A stretch of DNA of 61,668 bases, taken from contig NZ_JAEX01000017.1 in the NCBI RefSeq assembly GCF_000519125.1, forward strand, positions 1 through 61,668, read 5' to 3'. The notes beneath the pieces are model-generated. The model saw only the letters and a program-made list of their open reading frames with translations, was not told where the DNA came from and did not search any database. How positions within the stretch are numbered: the stretch's first letter is position 1; every line of letters begins with the position of its first letter. Both the position numbers and the translations under genes were made by a program. Positions 8,218-17,030 of the stretch are shown in pieces. The DNA comes from Desulfocurvus vexinensis DSM 17965. GTDB taxonomy: Bacteria; Desulfobacterota; Desulfovibrionia; Desulfovibrionales; Desulfovibrionaceae.

Positions 8218-10203
8218 TCAGTTGCCGCGAATCTCGTGGTAGCCGTCGATGAGGGTGTCGATGACCGTGGCGTCGGCCAGGGTCGAGGTGTCGCCGAACT
8301 GGTCGAAGATGCCCGCCGCGATCTTGCGCAGCACGCGGCGCATGATCTTGCCCGAGCGGGTCTTGGGCAGGCCGTCGGCGAACTGGATGACCTCGGGCGA
8401 GGCGATGGGCCCGATCTCCTTGCGCACCCAGCCGCGCAGCTCGGCCACCAGCTCGGGCGACTCCTCCACCCCGGCGGACAGGGTCACATAGGCGTAGATG
8501 GACTCGCCCTTGATGTCGTGGGGCATGCCCACCACGGCGGCCTCGGCCACCTTGGGGTGCGCCACCAGGGCCGACTCGATCTCGGCGGTGCCCATGCGGT
8601 GGCCCGAGACGTTGATCACGTCGTCCAGTCGGCCCATGACCCAGAGGTAGCCGTCCTCGTCGCGCCGGGCGCCGTCGCCGGACTCGTACATGCCCGGGAA
8701 ACGCTCGAAATAGGTGGACTTGTAGCGGTCGGGGTTGCGGAAGACCCCGCGCAGCATCCCCGGCCAGGGCCTGCGGATGACCAGGTTGCCGCCCGAACCC
8801 GGGGGCACCTCGACGCCCTCGGCGTCCACCACGGCGGCGTCCACCCCCGGCAGGGGCAGGGTCGCCGACCCGGGCTTGAGGGGCGTGACGTAGGGCATGG
8901 CCGAAACGAGGATGCCCCCGGTCTCGGTCTGCCACCAGGTGTCCACGATGGGCAGGCGGCTCTTGCCGATGTGCTCGTGGTACCACATCCAGGCCTCGGG
9001 GTTGATGGGCTCGCCCACCGAGCCCAGGATGCGCAGGCTGGAGAGGTCGCGCCTGGTGGTCCAGTCCACGCCCTCGCGCATCAGCGCGCGAATGACCGTG
9101 GGCGCGGTGTAGAAGATGTTGACCTTGAACTTCTCCACCACCTGCCAGAAGCGGTCCGGCCCCGGGTAGCTGGGCACGCCCTCGAACATCAGCGAGGTGC
9201 CGCCCAGGGCCAGAGGCCCGTAGACGATGTAGCTGTGCCCCGTGACCCAGCCGATGTCCGCGGTGCACCAGTACACGTCGTCGTCGTGCAGGTCGAAGAC
9301 GTACTGCATGGTCGAGGCCACATAGGTCAGGTAGCCGCCGGTGGTGTGCACAACGCCCTTGGGCTTGCCCGTGGAGCCCGAGGTGTAGAGGATGAACAGC
9401 GTGTCCTCGGCGCCCATTTCCTCGGGCTGCACGAAGCCCTGCACGTCGGGGGCGGCCATTTCCTCGTGCCACCACACGTCGCGGCCCTCGGCCATGGTCA
9501 CGGCGTTGCCCGCGCGGCGCACCACCACACATTTCTGCACGCTGGGGCAGGCCGCCAGGGCCTCGTCCGCGTTGGGCTTGAGGGGGATGGTCCGCCCGGC
9601 GCGCAGCACGGCGTCGGCAGTGACCAGCACCTTGGCCTCGCAGTCCTGCACGCGGTTTTGCAGGCTCATGGCCGAGAACCCGGCAAAGACGATGGAATGC
9701 ATGGCCCCGATGCGCGAGCAGGCCAGCATGGCGATGGCCAGCTCGGGGATCATCGGCAGGTACAGCGACACGCAGTCGCCCCGGCGCACGCCCATTTTCT
9801 TCAGCACGGCGGCGAAGCGGTTCACCTCGGTGTGCAGCATCTGGTAGGTGTAGACCTTCACGTCCCCGTCGGGCTCGCCCTGCCAGATGATGGCCGCCTT
9901 GTTGCGCCGCCCGTTCTCCAGGTGGCGGTCCAGGCAGTTGTAGGACATGTTCAGGGTGCCGTCGGCAAACCAGCGCACCTCGGGCTTGTGCAGGTCGCAC
10001 TCCATGATCCGCGTTGGCTTGCGGAACCAGGAGACCAGCTCGTCGGCGCGCTGGGCCCAGAAGCCCTCGGGGTCGTCCATGGAGCGGCGGTACAGCTCCT
10101 GGTACTGCTGCATGGTCTTCACGTGGGCCTGGTCCCGGTGCTCCGCCGGGGGCTGGAAAAGACGCGTCTCGTGCATCATGCTTTCGATCTTCTGCTGGCT
10201 CAT
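8218..10203 (-). CDS. acs: Acetyl-CoA synthetase, AMP-forming
   Basis: The 661-residue enzyme converts acetate, ATP and CoA to acetyl-CoA via acetyl-AMP. The ATP-binding loop YTSGSTGKPKG, the WVTGHSYIVYGPL region and the C-terminal PKTRSGKIMRRVL motif with the invariant catalytic lysine (Lys619) are present. Length matches the family (about 650). AGGGAG stands 6 nt before the ATG. In other bacteria this lysine is acetylated by Pat to switch the enzyme off, and a Pat-like gene is transcribed divergently next door. A strong terminator follows the stop codon. Confidence 0.96.
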   Translation of the reverse strand: MSQQKIESMMHETRLFQPPAEHRDQAHVKTMQQYQELYRRSMDDPEGFWAQRADELVSWFRKPTRIMECDLHKPEVRWFADGTLNMSYNCLDRHLENGRRNKAAIIWQGEPDGDVKVYTYQMLHTEVNRFAAVLKKMGVRRGDCVSLYLPMIPELAIAMLACSRIGAMHSIVFAGFSAMSLQNRVQDCEAKVLVTADAVLRAGRTIPLKPNADEALAACPSVQKCVVVRRAGNAVTMAEGRDVWWHEEMAAPDVQGFVQPEEMGAEDTLFILYTSGSTGKPKGVVHTTGGYLTYVASTMQYVFDLHDDDVYWCTADIGWVTGHSYIVYGPLALGGTSLMFEGVPSYPGPDRFWQVVEKFKVNIFYTAPTVIRALMREGVDWTTRRDLSSLRILGSVGEPINPEAWMWYHEHIGKSRLPIVDTWWQTETGGILVSAMPYVTPLKPGSATLPLPGVDAAVVDAEGVEVPPGSGGNLVIRRPWPGMLRGVFRNPDRYKSTYFERFPGMYESGDGARRDEDGYLWVMGRLDDVINVSGHRMGTAEIESALVAHPKVAEAAVVGMPHDIKGESIYAYVTLSAGVEESPELVAELRGWVRKEIGPIASPEVIQFADGLPKTRSGKIMRRVLRKIAAGIFDQFGDTSTLADATVIDTLIDGYHEIRGN

Positions 10204-10356
10204 CGGCTGCTCCCTTGGTTGTCCTTTGAACGGATGCGGCCCGGACCGGCGCGCACCCGCGCTCCTGTTTCGTGCCTACACGCTTCCCTAGGGGATGCAA
10301 ATTCCAGCGGGCACTATTTTTTGGTAAACGGCATGATTTCGTGGTATGAGCGGATG

Positions 10357-10372
10357 CGTGAAAATTCGCACA
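10357..10372. promoter_or_regulatory. CRP/FNR-like inverted repeat between acs and pat
   Basis: CGTGA-AAATTC-GCACA resembles the TGTGA-N6-TCACA consensus of CRP/FNR-family regulators with one mismatch in each half. It lies in the 273-bp divergent region between acs and the Pat-like gene, next to a TTGGTA...TATGAG promoter-like pair on the plus strand (10321-10350, 18-nt spacer). The match is imperfect. Confidence 0.3.
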
Positions 10373-10476
10373 CGCCCGCCCTTGCCCGCAGCCCGTTTTT
10401 CGGTCAAAGGAAGCCTGTGGGCGGCCACCCCGGCCCGCAACGCAGACGGCGCCAGCACCCCGGAGCAGACCCGCGC

Positions 10477-13191
10477 ATGAATCTGGACAACCTCAACACC
10501 ATGTTCCGGCCCAACTCCGTGGCCGTCATCGGCGCCACCGAAGAACCCGGGCACCCCGGCGCCGTGCTCATGCGCAACCTGCTGGCCAGCAAGTTCATCG
10601 GCCCGGTCATCCCCGTGCACGAAACGCTCTCGTCGTGCTTCGGCCTGCCCGTGTACCGCGAAATCGACACCCTGCCGCTGACCCCCGACCTCGCGCTCAT
10701 CTGCTCCGAGCCCGAAACCGTGCCCGACTACGTGCTCCAGCTCGGGCGGCGCGGCACCGCCGGGGCGGTGATCATCGGCAACGGCTTCGCCGACCTGCCC
10801 GCCGACGTGCGCGCCATGCTCGAAGGCGCCATCCTCTCCGCCGCCCGGCGCACGGACCTGCGCTTTCTGGGCCCCGAGAGCATCGGCTTCCTCTCCCCGG
10901 CCACGGGCATCAACGCCAGCCTGGCCCACACCGGCGCCGAAAGCGGACGCGTGGCCTTTGTCACCGAGTCCGACTCGCTGTTCACCTCGGTGCTCGACTG
11001 GGCGGGCAGCCGCAACATCGGCTTCTCGCACTTCATCTCCCTGGGCCGCAAGCTCGACTTCGGCTTCGGCGACCTGCTCGACTGGCTCAACGCCGACCCC
11101 AACACCCGGGCCGTGATGCTCTATGTGGAGGAGATCGGCAACGCGCGCAAGTTCATGTCCGCCGCCAGGGCCACGGCGCGCAACAAGCCGCTGCTGGTCA
11201 TCAAGGGCGGGCGCACCCCCGAGGCCGCCGAGCTGCTGGGGCGCTACTCGCGCCGCCCCCAGGGCCTGGACGCCGTGTACGACGCGGCCTTCCGCCGCTC
11301 GGGCATGCTGCGCGTGGGCGACATCGACTCGCTCTTCGACGCCGTGGAAACCATCGTGCGCGCCCGGCCCCTCAAGGGCGAACGCCTGGCCATCCTCTCC
11401 AACGGCCGCAGCCCGGGCATCCTCGTGCAGGACATGCTCATCGGCGGCGGCGGCACCCTGGCCCGGCTCACGGAAGAAACACGCACCGCGCTCATGGACC
11501 TGCTGGCGGGCGAGCCCGGCGGCCCGGCCAAGGCCTTCCTCGACGCCGAAAACCCCGTGAACATCACCGCCCACGCCAGCCCCGAGCGCTACGCCGAGGC
11601 CCTGAAGATCCTGCTCAAGGCCGAGGGCGTGGACGCCGTGCTCGTGCTCAACGTGCCCTCGCCCCTGGTGGACGGCCAGGATGTGGCCCGCGCCGTGGCC
11701 GGGGCCGCCCGGCGCGCCAAGCGCACCGTGCTGGCCTCGTGGATCGGCGGCGAGCACTCCCAGAAGGGCCGCGAAATCCTCAACGAGGCGGGCATCTCCA
11801 CCTACTGGACGCCCGACAAGGCCGTGCGCGCCTTCCTGAACCTGGTGCACTACGGGCGCAACCAGGACATGCTCATGCAGACCCCGGCCTCGCTGCCCAC
11901 GGAGTTCATGCCCGACACCTCCACCGCGCGCATGGTGGTGGAAAACGCCCTGGAATCGGGCCGCAGCACCCTGACCGTGCCCGAGGCCATGGACGTGCTG
12001 GACAGCTACGCCGTGCCCGTGGTCGAAACGCGCCTGTCGGGCAGCCCCGAGGCCGCCGAGGCCGCCGCCCGCGAAATGGGCTTCCCCGTGGCCCTCAAGG
12101 TGCTCTCGCCCGACTCCTTCTGCAAGACCCGCGCGGGCGGCGTCGCCCTGGACCTGGACTCCCCCGAGGCCGTGCGCGAGGCCTCCGCCGCCGTGGCCGA
12201 ACGCGTGGCCGAGGCGCACCCCGACTGCCGCGTGGCGGGCTACATCGTCCAGCGCATGGGCCGCCGCCCCCGGGCCCGCGAAGTCTTCGTGCGCGCGAGC
12301 ACCGACCCCGTGTTCGGCCCCTACATCCACTTCGGCCAGGGCGGCGCGGACACCGAAATCCTGCGCGACGAGGCCATGGCCCTGCCGCCGCTGAACATGG
12401 CCCTGGCCCGCGAACTCATCTCGCGCACCGCCGTCTCGCACCTGCTGGCCGGAAACCGCGACCAGCCCGGGGCCGACCTCGACGCCCTGTGCCTGACCCT
12501 GGTCAAGGTCTCGCACATCATCATCGACATCCCCGAGGTCCAGACCCTGGCCATCAACCCCCTGTTCGTGGACCAGGACGGCGTGCTGGCCCTGGACGCC
12601 GAAATCACCATCGCCCCGGCCCAGGGCGAGCCCGGGGCGCGCCTGGCCATCCGCCCCTACCCGCGCGAGCTGGAGGAGTGCGTGGTGCTGCCCGACGGCA
12701 CACGCGTGACCCTGCGGCCCATCCGCCCCGAGGACGAGCCCGCCCACTGGGAATTCCTCTCCCGGCTGTCCATCGACGACATCCGCTACCGCTTCTTCGG
12801 CTTGGTGCGCGAGCTGCCGCGCTCGGAAATGATCCGCCTGACCCAGATCGACTACGACCGCGAAATGGCCTTCATCGCCACCGCCGAGAAACCCGACGCC
12901 CCCGGCCAGACCGAGACCCTCGGCGTGGTGCGCGGCATGACCAAGCCCGACAACTCCGCCACCGAATTCGCCATCGTCATCCGCTCCGACCTCAAGCGCA
13001 AAGGCCTGGGCCGCATCCTCATGGACAAGCTCATCCGCTACGCCCGCGCCCGGGGCACCCGCTTCATGATCGGCGAGGCGCTGCTCGAAAACAAGGGCAT
13101 GGCCACCCTGGCCGAACGCCTGGGCTTCGAGGTCAAAAAGAACTACGACGATGACGTCTACCAGTTCCGCCTGCCCCTGAACCCCGAATAG
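10477..13191 (+). CDS. pat: Pat-type protein lysine acetyltransferase (ACD-like plus GNAT)
   Basis: The 904-residue protein fuses an NDP-forming acyl-CoA synthetase-like region (CoA-binding Rossmann start RPNSVAVIGATEEPG, ligase and ATP-grasp parts up to about 730) to a C-terminal GNAT domain (about 736-904, acetyl-CoA loop KRKGLGRIL, likely catalytic Glu in TEFAIVI). This is the architecture and length of Salmonella Pat, which acetylates acetyl-CoA synthetase. The phospho-acceptor His found in true ADP-forming synthetases is absent: the aligned SHTGA region reads YSRRPQG. The ribosome site is weak (GGAG, 13 nt before the ATG), but no better in-frame start exists. Divergence from acs supports the substrate assignment. 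Confidence 0.88.
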   Translation: MNLDNLNTMFRPNSVAVIGATEEPGHPGAVLMRNLLASKFIGPVIPVHETLSSCFGLPVYREIDTLPLTPDLALICSEPETVPDYVLQLGRRGTAGAVIIGNGFADLPADVRAMLEGAILSAARRTDLRFLGPESIGFLSPATGINASLAHTGAESGRVAFVTESDSLFTSVLDWAGSRNIGFSHFISLGRKLDFGFGDLLDWLNADPNTRAVMLYVEEIGNARKFMSAARATARNKPLLVIKGGRTPEAAELLGRYSRRPQGLDAVYDAAFRRSGMLRVGDIDSLFDAVETIVRARPLKGERLAILSNGRSPGILVQDMLIGGGGTLARLTEETRTALMDLLAGEPGGPAKAFLDAENPVNITAHASPERYAEALKILLKAEGVDAVLVLNVPSPLVDGQDVARAVAGAARRAKRTVLASWIGGEHSQKGREILNEAGISTYWTPDKAVRAFLNLVHYGRNQDMLMQTPASLPTEFMPDTSTARMVVENALESGRSTLTVPEAMDVLDSYAVPVVETRLSGSPEAAEAAAREMGFPVALKVLSPDSFCKTRAGGVALDLDSPEAVREASAAVAERVAEAHPDCRVAGYIVQRMGRRPRAREVFVRASTDPVFGPYIHFGQGGADTEILRDEAMALPPLNMALARELISRTAVSHLLAGNRDQPGADLDALCLTLVKVSHIIIDIPEVQTLAINPLFVDQDGVLALDAEITIAPAQGEPGARLAIRPYPRELEECVVLPDGTRVTLRPIRPEDEPAHWEFLSRLSIDDIRYRFFGLVRELPRSEMIRLTQIDYDREMAFIATAEKPDAPGQTETLGVVRGMTKPDNSATEFAIVIRSDLKRKGLGRILMDKLIRYARARGTRFMIGEALLENKGMATLAERLGFEVKKNYDDDVYQFRLPLNPE

Positions 13192-13243
13192 CTCCGCGCT
13201 GGCGGGGCGCTGCCCCGGCCCCCGCGCCCGGCCGGGACGCAGG

Positions 13244-13260
13244 GCAATTTCCTTCAAGAC
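13244..13260 (+). promoter_or_regulatory. Candidate AraC-family binding site, copy 1
   Basis: The 17-nt sequence GCAATTTCCTTCAAGAC recurs as GCAATTTCCTGCAATAC before the downstream exporter gene (15 of 17 identical). This copy lies 47 nt upstream of the AraC regulator start. Same-orientation copies before both genes suggest the regulator's operator. Confidence 0.45.
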
Positions 13261-13306
13261 AACGACCCGCGGCGGGTGTACACACGGGGGGCCAAGGAAG
13301 CTTGCC

Positions 13307-14128
13307 GTGAAAGCCGCCCACACCGTCACCTTCTGGCGCCATGCCGACCTCGCGGGCCTGGAGCTGGGACTCATCAGCGACAGCGCCCACGTCTTCCCGC
13401 GCCACAGCCACGACTACTACGCCATCGGCTGCATGGAACGCGGCTCGAGCTACTGCCTGCAACGGGGCGACGAGGCCACCTGCGTGCAGACCGGGGGCCT
13501 GGCGCTCATCAACCCCGGCCAGGTGCATACCGGCGGCTGGCCCGGGGGCGCGCCCATCACCTACCGCATGTTCTACGTGGACGAGGGCCTCATGCGCGCC
13601 GCCGCGCAGGACGTGGCCCAGCGCCCGGGCGGCTGGCCCGAGTTCACCCGCCTGGTGGCCCGCGACCCCGACGCCTGGGGCGGGCTCCAGCGGTTGGCCG
13701 CCGTGGCGCCCGCCGCCCGCGAACCCCTGGCCCGCCAGTCGGCCCTGTACACCGCCCTGGGCGCGCTGCTGCTGGGCCACGCCCAGGTGCGCGCCGCCTG
13801 CGCGGCGGGCGGGCAGGAGCCCCGCGCCGTGCGTACCCTGCGCGAGCTGCTGGCGGCGGACCTCGCCGCGCCCCTGACCCTGGACGATCTGGCCGGGGCC
13901 GCCGGGCTGTCGCGCTACTATCTGCTGCGCGTGTTCAAGCGGGCCACGGGCCTGCCGCCCCACGTCTACCGCACCCAGCTGCGCATCACACGCGCCAAGG
14001 CCCTGCTGCGCGCGGGCCGCCCCCTGGCCGACGTGGCCCAGGACTGCGGCTTCGCCGACCAGGCCCATTTCGCCAACCGCTTCCGCCAGTTCACGGGGGC
14101 CACCCCCGGCCAGTACGCCGCCACCTGA
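13307..14128 (+). CDS. AraC-family regulator with cupin sensor domain
   Basis: The 273-residue protein has an N-terminal cupin-type arabinose-binding-like domain (HVFPRHSHDYYAIG...INPGQVHTG) and a C-terminal pair of helix-turn-helix motifs (LTLDDLAGAAGLSRYYLLRVFKRATG and VAQDCGFADQAHFANRFRQFTG). The start is GTG at 13307 with AAGGAAG about 7 nt upstream. It is followed in the same direction by an EamA-type exporter that it probably activates; both genes carry the same 17-nt upstream repeat. The effector is unknown. Confidence 0.9.
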   Translation: MKAAHTVTFWRHADLAGLELGLISDSAHVFPRHSHDYYAIGCMERGSSYCLQRGDEATCVQTGGLALINPGQVHTGGWPGGAPITYRMFYVDEGLMRAAAQDVAQRPGGWPEFTRLVARDPDAWGGLQRLAAVAPAAREPLARQSALYTALGALLLGHAQVRAACAAGGQEPRAVRTLRELLAADLAAPLTLDDLAGAAGLSRYYLLRVFKRATGLPPHVYRTQLRITRAKALLRAGRPLADVAQDCGFADQAHFANRFRQFTGATPGQYAAT

Positions 14129-14141
14129 CCCCGCGCCCCGT

Positions 14142-14158
14142 GCAATTTCCTGCAATAC
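14142..14158 (+). promoter_or_regulatory. Candidate AraC-family binding site, copy 2
   Basis: GCAATTTCCTGCAATAC lies 57 nt upstream of the EamA exporter start and matches the copy before the regulator gene at 15 of 17 positions. Distance and orientation suit an activator site. Confidence 0.45.
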
Positions 14159-14214
14159 GCCCGGCCCGGCCCCGGGGTACGCTGCCTGCCTTGACCCCGG
14201 AGGAATCCCGACCC

Positions 14215-15153
14215 ATGGACACCACGAGCACCCAGACCCTTGAGGCCGCCGCGCCCCCGGTTCCCGGCACCCTGCTGCCCACCCTGGCCATCCTGGCCGC
14301 CGTGGTCCTGTGGGGCGCATCGTTCTCGGCCATGAAGACCCTGCTGGCCGTGCTGCCGCCCGAATCGCTGATGCTGGCCCGCCAGGCCGGGGCCTGCCTG
14401 GCCGTGGCCTTTTTCCTGCCCCGGCTGTCCCTGGCGGGCTACCGCAAGGGCGACTGGAAATGGCTCGGGCTCTTCGTGCTGTTCATGCCCTGCGCCTATT
14501 TCCTGCTGGAATCCAACGCCCTGACCCTGACCACCTCGTCCCAGGCCGGGGTCATCTCGGCCTCGGTGCCGCTGCTGGTGGCCCTGGGGGCGCGCATGGT
14601 GCTGGGCGAGCCGCTGACCCGGCGCACCCTGGCCGGGCTGGTGCTCTCCATGGCCGGGGTCTGCTGGCTGACCCTGGCGGGCGCGCCGGACGCCAAGGCC
14701 CCCAACCCGCTGCTGGGCAACATCCTGGAACTGCTGGCCATGCTCTGCGCCGCCGGGTCGATGATCATGCTCAAGCGCCTGTCGGGCCGCTTCGGCTCGT
14801 GGACGCTCACGGCCATGCAGACCTTCGCGGGGCTGGTGTTCTTCCTGCCCGGGCTGCCCGGGCTGCTGAAGGCGGCGCCGCACTTGTCCGCCGCGCACAT
14901 CGGCGGGCTGGCCTTTCTGGGCGTGGGCGTGACCCTGGGGGCCTTCGGGCTCTACAACTACGGCATCAGCCGCCTGCCCGCCGCCCGGGGCGCCGCGCCC
15001 ATCAACCTCGTGCCCGTGGTGGCCGTGATCCTGGGCTGGGTGGCCCTGGGCGAGGCCCTGAGCCCGGTCCAGATGCTGGCCGCCGGGGCGGTGCTGGCCG
15101 GGGTGCTCTTCAGCCAGTGGGCCCCCCGTGCCGGGAAACGGGCCCGCGCCTAG
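14215..15153 (+). CDS. EamA/DMT-superfamily transporter
   Basis: The 312-residue inner-membrane protein has ten predicted helices in two EamA repeats. WGASFSAMKTLL opens the first; the second holds GVTLGAFGLYNYGISRLPA and INLVPVVAVILGW. Such proteins usually export amino acids or other metabolites. The ATG at 14215 follows GGAGGA by about 10 nt. It is paired with the upstream AraC regulator. A bidirectional terminator follows. Confidence 0.88.
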   Translation: MDTTSTQTLEAAAPPVPGTLLPTLAILAAVVLWGASFSAMKTLLAVLPPESLMLARQAGACLAVAFFLPRLSLAGYRKGDWKWLGLFVLFMPCAYFLLESNALTLTTSSQAGVISASVPLLVALGARMVLGEPLTRRTLAGLVLSMAGVCWLTLAGAPDAKAPNPLLGNILELLAMLCAAGSMIMLKRLSGRFGSWTLTAMQTFAGLVFFLPGLPGLLKAAPHLSAAHIGGLAFLGVGVTLGAFGLYNYGISRLPAARGAAPINLVPVVAVILGWVALGEALSPVQMLAAGAVLAGVLFSQWAPRAGKRARA

Positions 15154-15205
15154 CTGCCTGCCGCGGCAGTCCTGTTCCCGGGCCTGCCGGGCGGGTGCGC
15201 TGGCG

Positions 15206-15265
15206 GCGCAAAAAAATCCAGGCCCACGCGGATCGGACAGCCGCGTGGGCCTGGATTTTTTGCGC
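15206..15265. terminator. Bidirectional terminator
   Basis: A 15-bp GC-rich stem (TCCAGGCCCACGCGG and complement) flanked by seven A on the left and six T on the right lies between convergent genes (EamA exporter and LysE exporter). It should work in both directions. Confidence 0.9.
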
Positions 15266-15317
15266 AGCGCGCAGGGCGCCACGGGCTGGCGGCCCGCTGG
15301 GGCGGGCCCGCCACGGG

Positions 15318-15929
15318 CTAGGCCAGGGCCCGCCCGACCATGCCCGCGCCGATGGCCCACATGGTGGCGCAGACCAGGGCGTCGAGCACGCGCCAGGCCG
15401 CCGGGCGGGTGAAGGCCGGGGCCAGAAGCCGCCCGCCCAGGCCCAGGGTCAGGAACCAGGCCAGGGAGGCGCTGGCCGCGCCCGCGCCGAAGAGGTAGCG
15501 CCCCGTGCCGGGAAACTGCCCGCTCAGGCTGCCGAGCAGGACCACGGTGTCCAGGTAGACATGGGGGTTGAGCAGGGTCACGGCCAGGGTGGTGGCCAGG
15601 GTGGTTCGCAGGCTGGCCGTGGGCTGGGCGGCGGGGTCGAGCTGCCCGCCGCGCAGCAGGGAGCGCAGCGCCCCCAGGCCGTACCAGAACAGGAAGGCGG
15701 CCCCGCCCCAGGCGGCGATGCGGCCCAGGGCCGGGCTGGCGGCCACGGCGGCGCCCAGCCCCGCGACCCCGGCCCCGATGAGCAGCGCGTCGCACAGGCT
15801 GCACAGCAGGGCCACGGCGAAGGCGTGATTGCGGCGCACGCTCTGGGTCAGGACAAAGGCGTTCTGCGCGCCGATGGCCACGATGAGCCCCGCGCCGACC
15901 CCGAATCCCTGGATGAACACTGCAAGCAT
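15318..15929 (-). CDS. LysE/ArgO-family amino acid exporter
   Basis: The 203-residue membrane protein has about six helices and the family motifs GLIVAIGAQNAFVLTQ near the start and TLLNPHVYLDTVVLLG in the middle. It matches ArgO of E. coli (211 residues) in length and motifs and should export basic amino acids such as arginine or lysine. The divergent neighbour is an ArgP-like regulator, the classical partner that activates this exporter when lysine or arginine accumulates. Confidence 0.9.
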   Translation of the reverse strand: MLAVFIQGFGVGAGLIVAIGAQNAFVLTQSVRRNHAFAVALLCSLCDALLIGAGVAGLGAAVAASPALGRIAAWGGAAFLFWYGLGALRSLLRGGQLDPAAQPTASLRTTLATTLAVTLLNPHVYLDTVVLLGSLSGQFPGTGRYLFGAGAASASLAWFLTLGLGGRLLAPAFTRPAAWRVLDALVCATMWAIGAGMVGRALA

Positions 15930-16022
15930 GGAACGCCTCCTGGTGCGCTGGTTTCCCGCCGGATGGAGCGCCCCTTGTAGCCCGGCGCCGCCCCGCTGTG
16001 AAACTGATTGTTTTACTTTTTC

Positions 16023-16037
16023 ATTAGCGCTGCTAAT
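16023..16037. promoter_or_regulatory. Candidate ArgP (LysR-type) binding site
   Basis: The perfect palindrome ATTAGC-GCT-GCTAAT contains the T-N11-A core of LysR-type sites. It lies in the short divergent region, 8 nt before the regulator ATG and 94 nt from the exporter start, so it could serve both activation of the exporter and autorepression. Confidence 0.6.
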
Positions 16038-16045
16038 ATCCGGGC

Positions 16046-16936
16046 ATGCACGACTACAAGCTGCTGGAGGCCCTGGCCGCGGTGGTCCAGGAGGGCGGGT
16101 TCGAGCGCGCGGCGCGGGCCCTGTGCCTGACGCAGTCCGCCGTGTCGCAGCGGGTGCGGCTGCTGGAGGAGCGCACCGGGCGCATCCTGCTCACGCGCTC
16201 CGCCCCGCCCCGGCCCACGCCCGACGGCCAGCGCCTGATCCGCCACTGCCTGCAGGTGCGCCGCCTGGAGGAGGACCTGGCGGCGGAGCTGGACCCGGCG
16301 GCCCCGGGCGGGCGGCCCGTGCTGCGCATCGGGGTCAACGCCGACAGCCTGGACTTCTGGTTCATGGACGCGGTGACGGACTTCGTGCGCCAGCGCGACG
16401 CGCTGCTGGACCTGGCCGTGGACGACCAGGAGCGCACGCACCGGCTGCTGGCGCGCGGCGAGGTCATGGGCTGCGTGAGCGCGCGGCCCACGCCCATGCA
16501 GGGCTGCACGGCCACGCGGCTGGGGGTGATGCGCTACGGACTTTTGGCCACGCCGGACTTCGCGCGGCGCTGGTTCCCCCGGGGGCTGACCCGCGAGGCG
16601 GCGGCCCTGGCCCCGGCGGTGCGCTTCAACCGCGCCGACGACCTGCACGACCTGGTCCTGGCCCGCCTGTTCGCCGACCCGCCCCGGGACTACCCCGTGC
16701 ATTTCGTGCCCGCGCCCGGGCAGTTCATGGCCCTGGCCGAGGCCGGGCTGGCTTGCGGCATGACGCCCTTCATCCAGGCCGCGGGCGCCCTGGCCGCCGG
16801 GCGGCTGGTCTGCGTGGACGCGCGCACCGAGGTGCCCGTGGCGCTCTACTGGCACCGCTGGAACCTGCGCTCGCCGCTGCTGGACGGCCTGAGCGCGGCC
16901 CTGGCCGCAGGCGCCCGGCGGATGCTGGAGCCGTAG
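16046..16936 (+). CDS. argP: LysR-family regulator ArgP
   Basis: The 296-residue protein has an N-terminal winged HTH (GFERAARALCLTQSAVSQRVRLLE) followed by the ArgP-typical LLTRSAPPRPTPDGQRL linker and a LysR effector domain. It is very close in motif and length to E. coli ArgP/IciA. It is divergent from the LysE/ArgO-type exporter, as in many proteobacteria and actinobacteria. Confidence 0.9.
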   Translation: MHDYKLLEALAAVVQEGGFERAARALCLTQSAVSQRVRLLEERTGRILLTRSAPPRPTPDGQRLIRHCLQVRRLEEDLAAELDPAAPGGRPVLRIGVNADSLDFWFMDAVTDFVRQRDALLDLAVDDQERTHRLLARGEVMGCVSARPTPMQGCTATRLGVMRYGLLATPDFARRWFPRGLTREAAALAPAVRFNRADDLHDLVLARLFADPPRDYPVHFVPAPGQFMALAEAGLACGMTPFIQAAGALAAGRLVCVDARTEVPVALYWHRWNLRSPLLDGLSAALAAGARRMLEP

Positions 16937-17030
16937 GCACCGCCCGGAGGACGGACGAAAATCCCCGCCCCCCGCCTCCGGCTGCGGCTGCCGCACCCCC
17001 AGGGCCCGCGCCTCCGGGGCGGCGCGCCCC

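Noticed and set aside
10290..10330. Sigma-54 promoter for acs
   Set aside because: A TTGCA is present on the minus strand, but no GG lies at the required distance upstream.
10288..13374. A 1028-codon open frame on the minus strand opposite pat
   Set aside because: It is a shadow of the Pat gene with His/Gly/Ala-biased composition and no recognisable motif. The plus strand has complete ACD and GNAT motifs.
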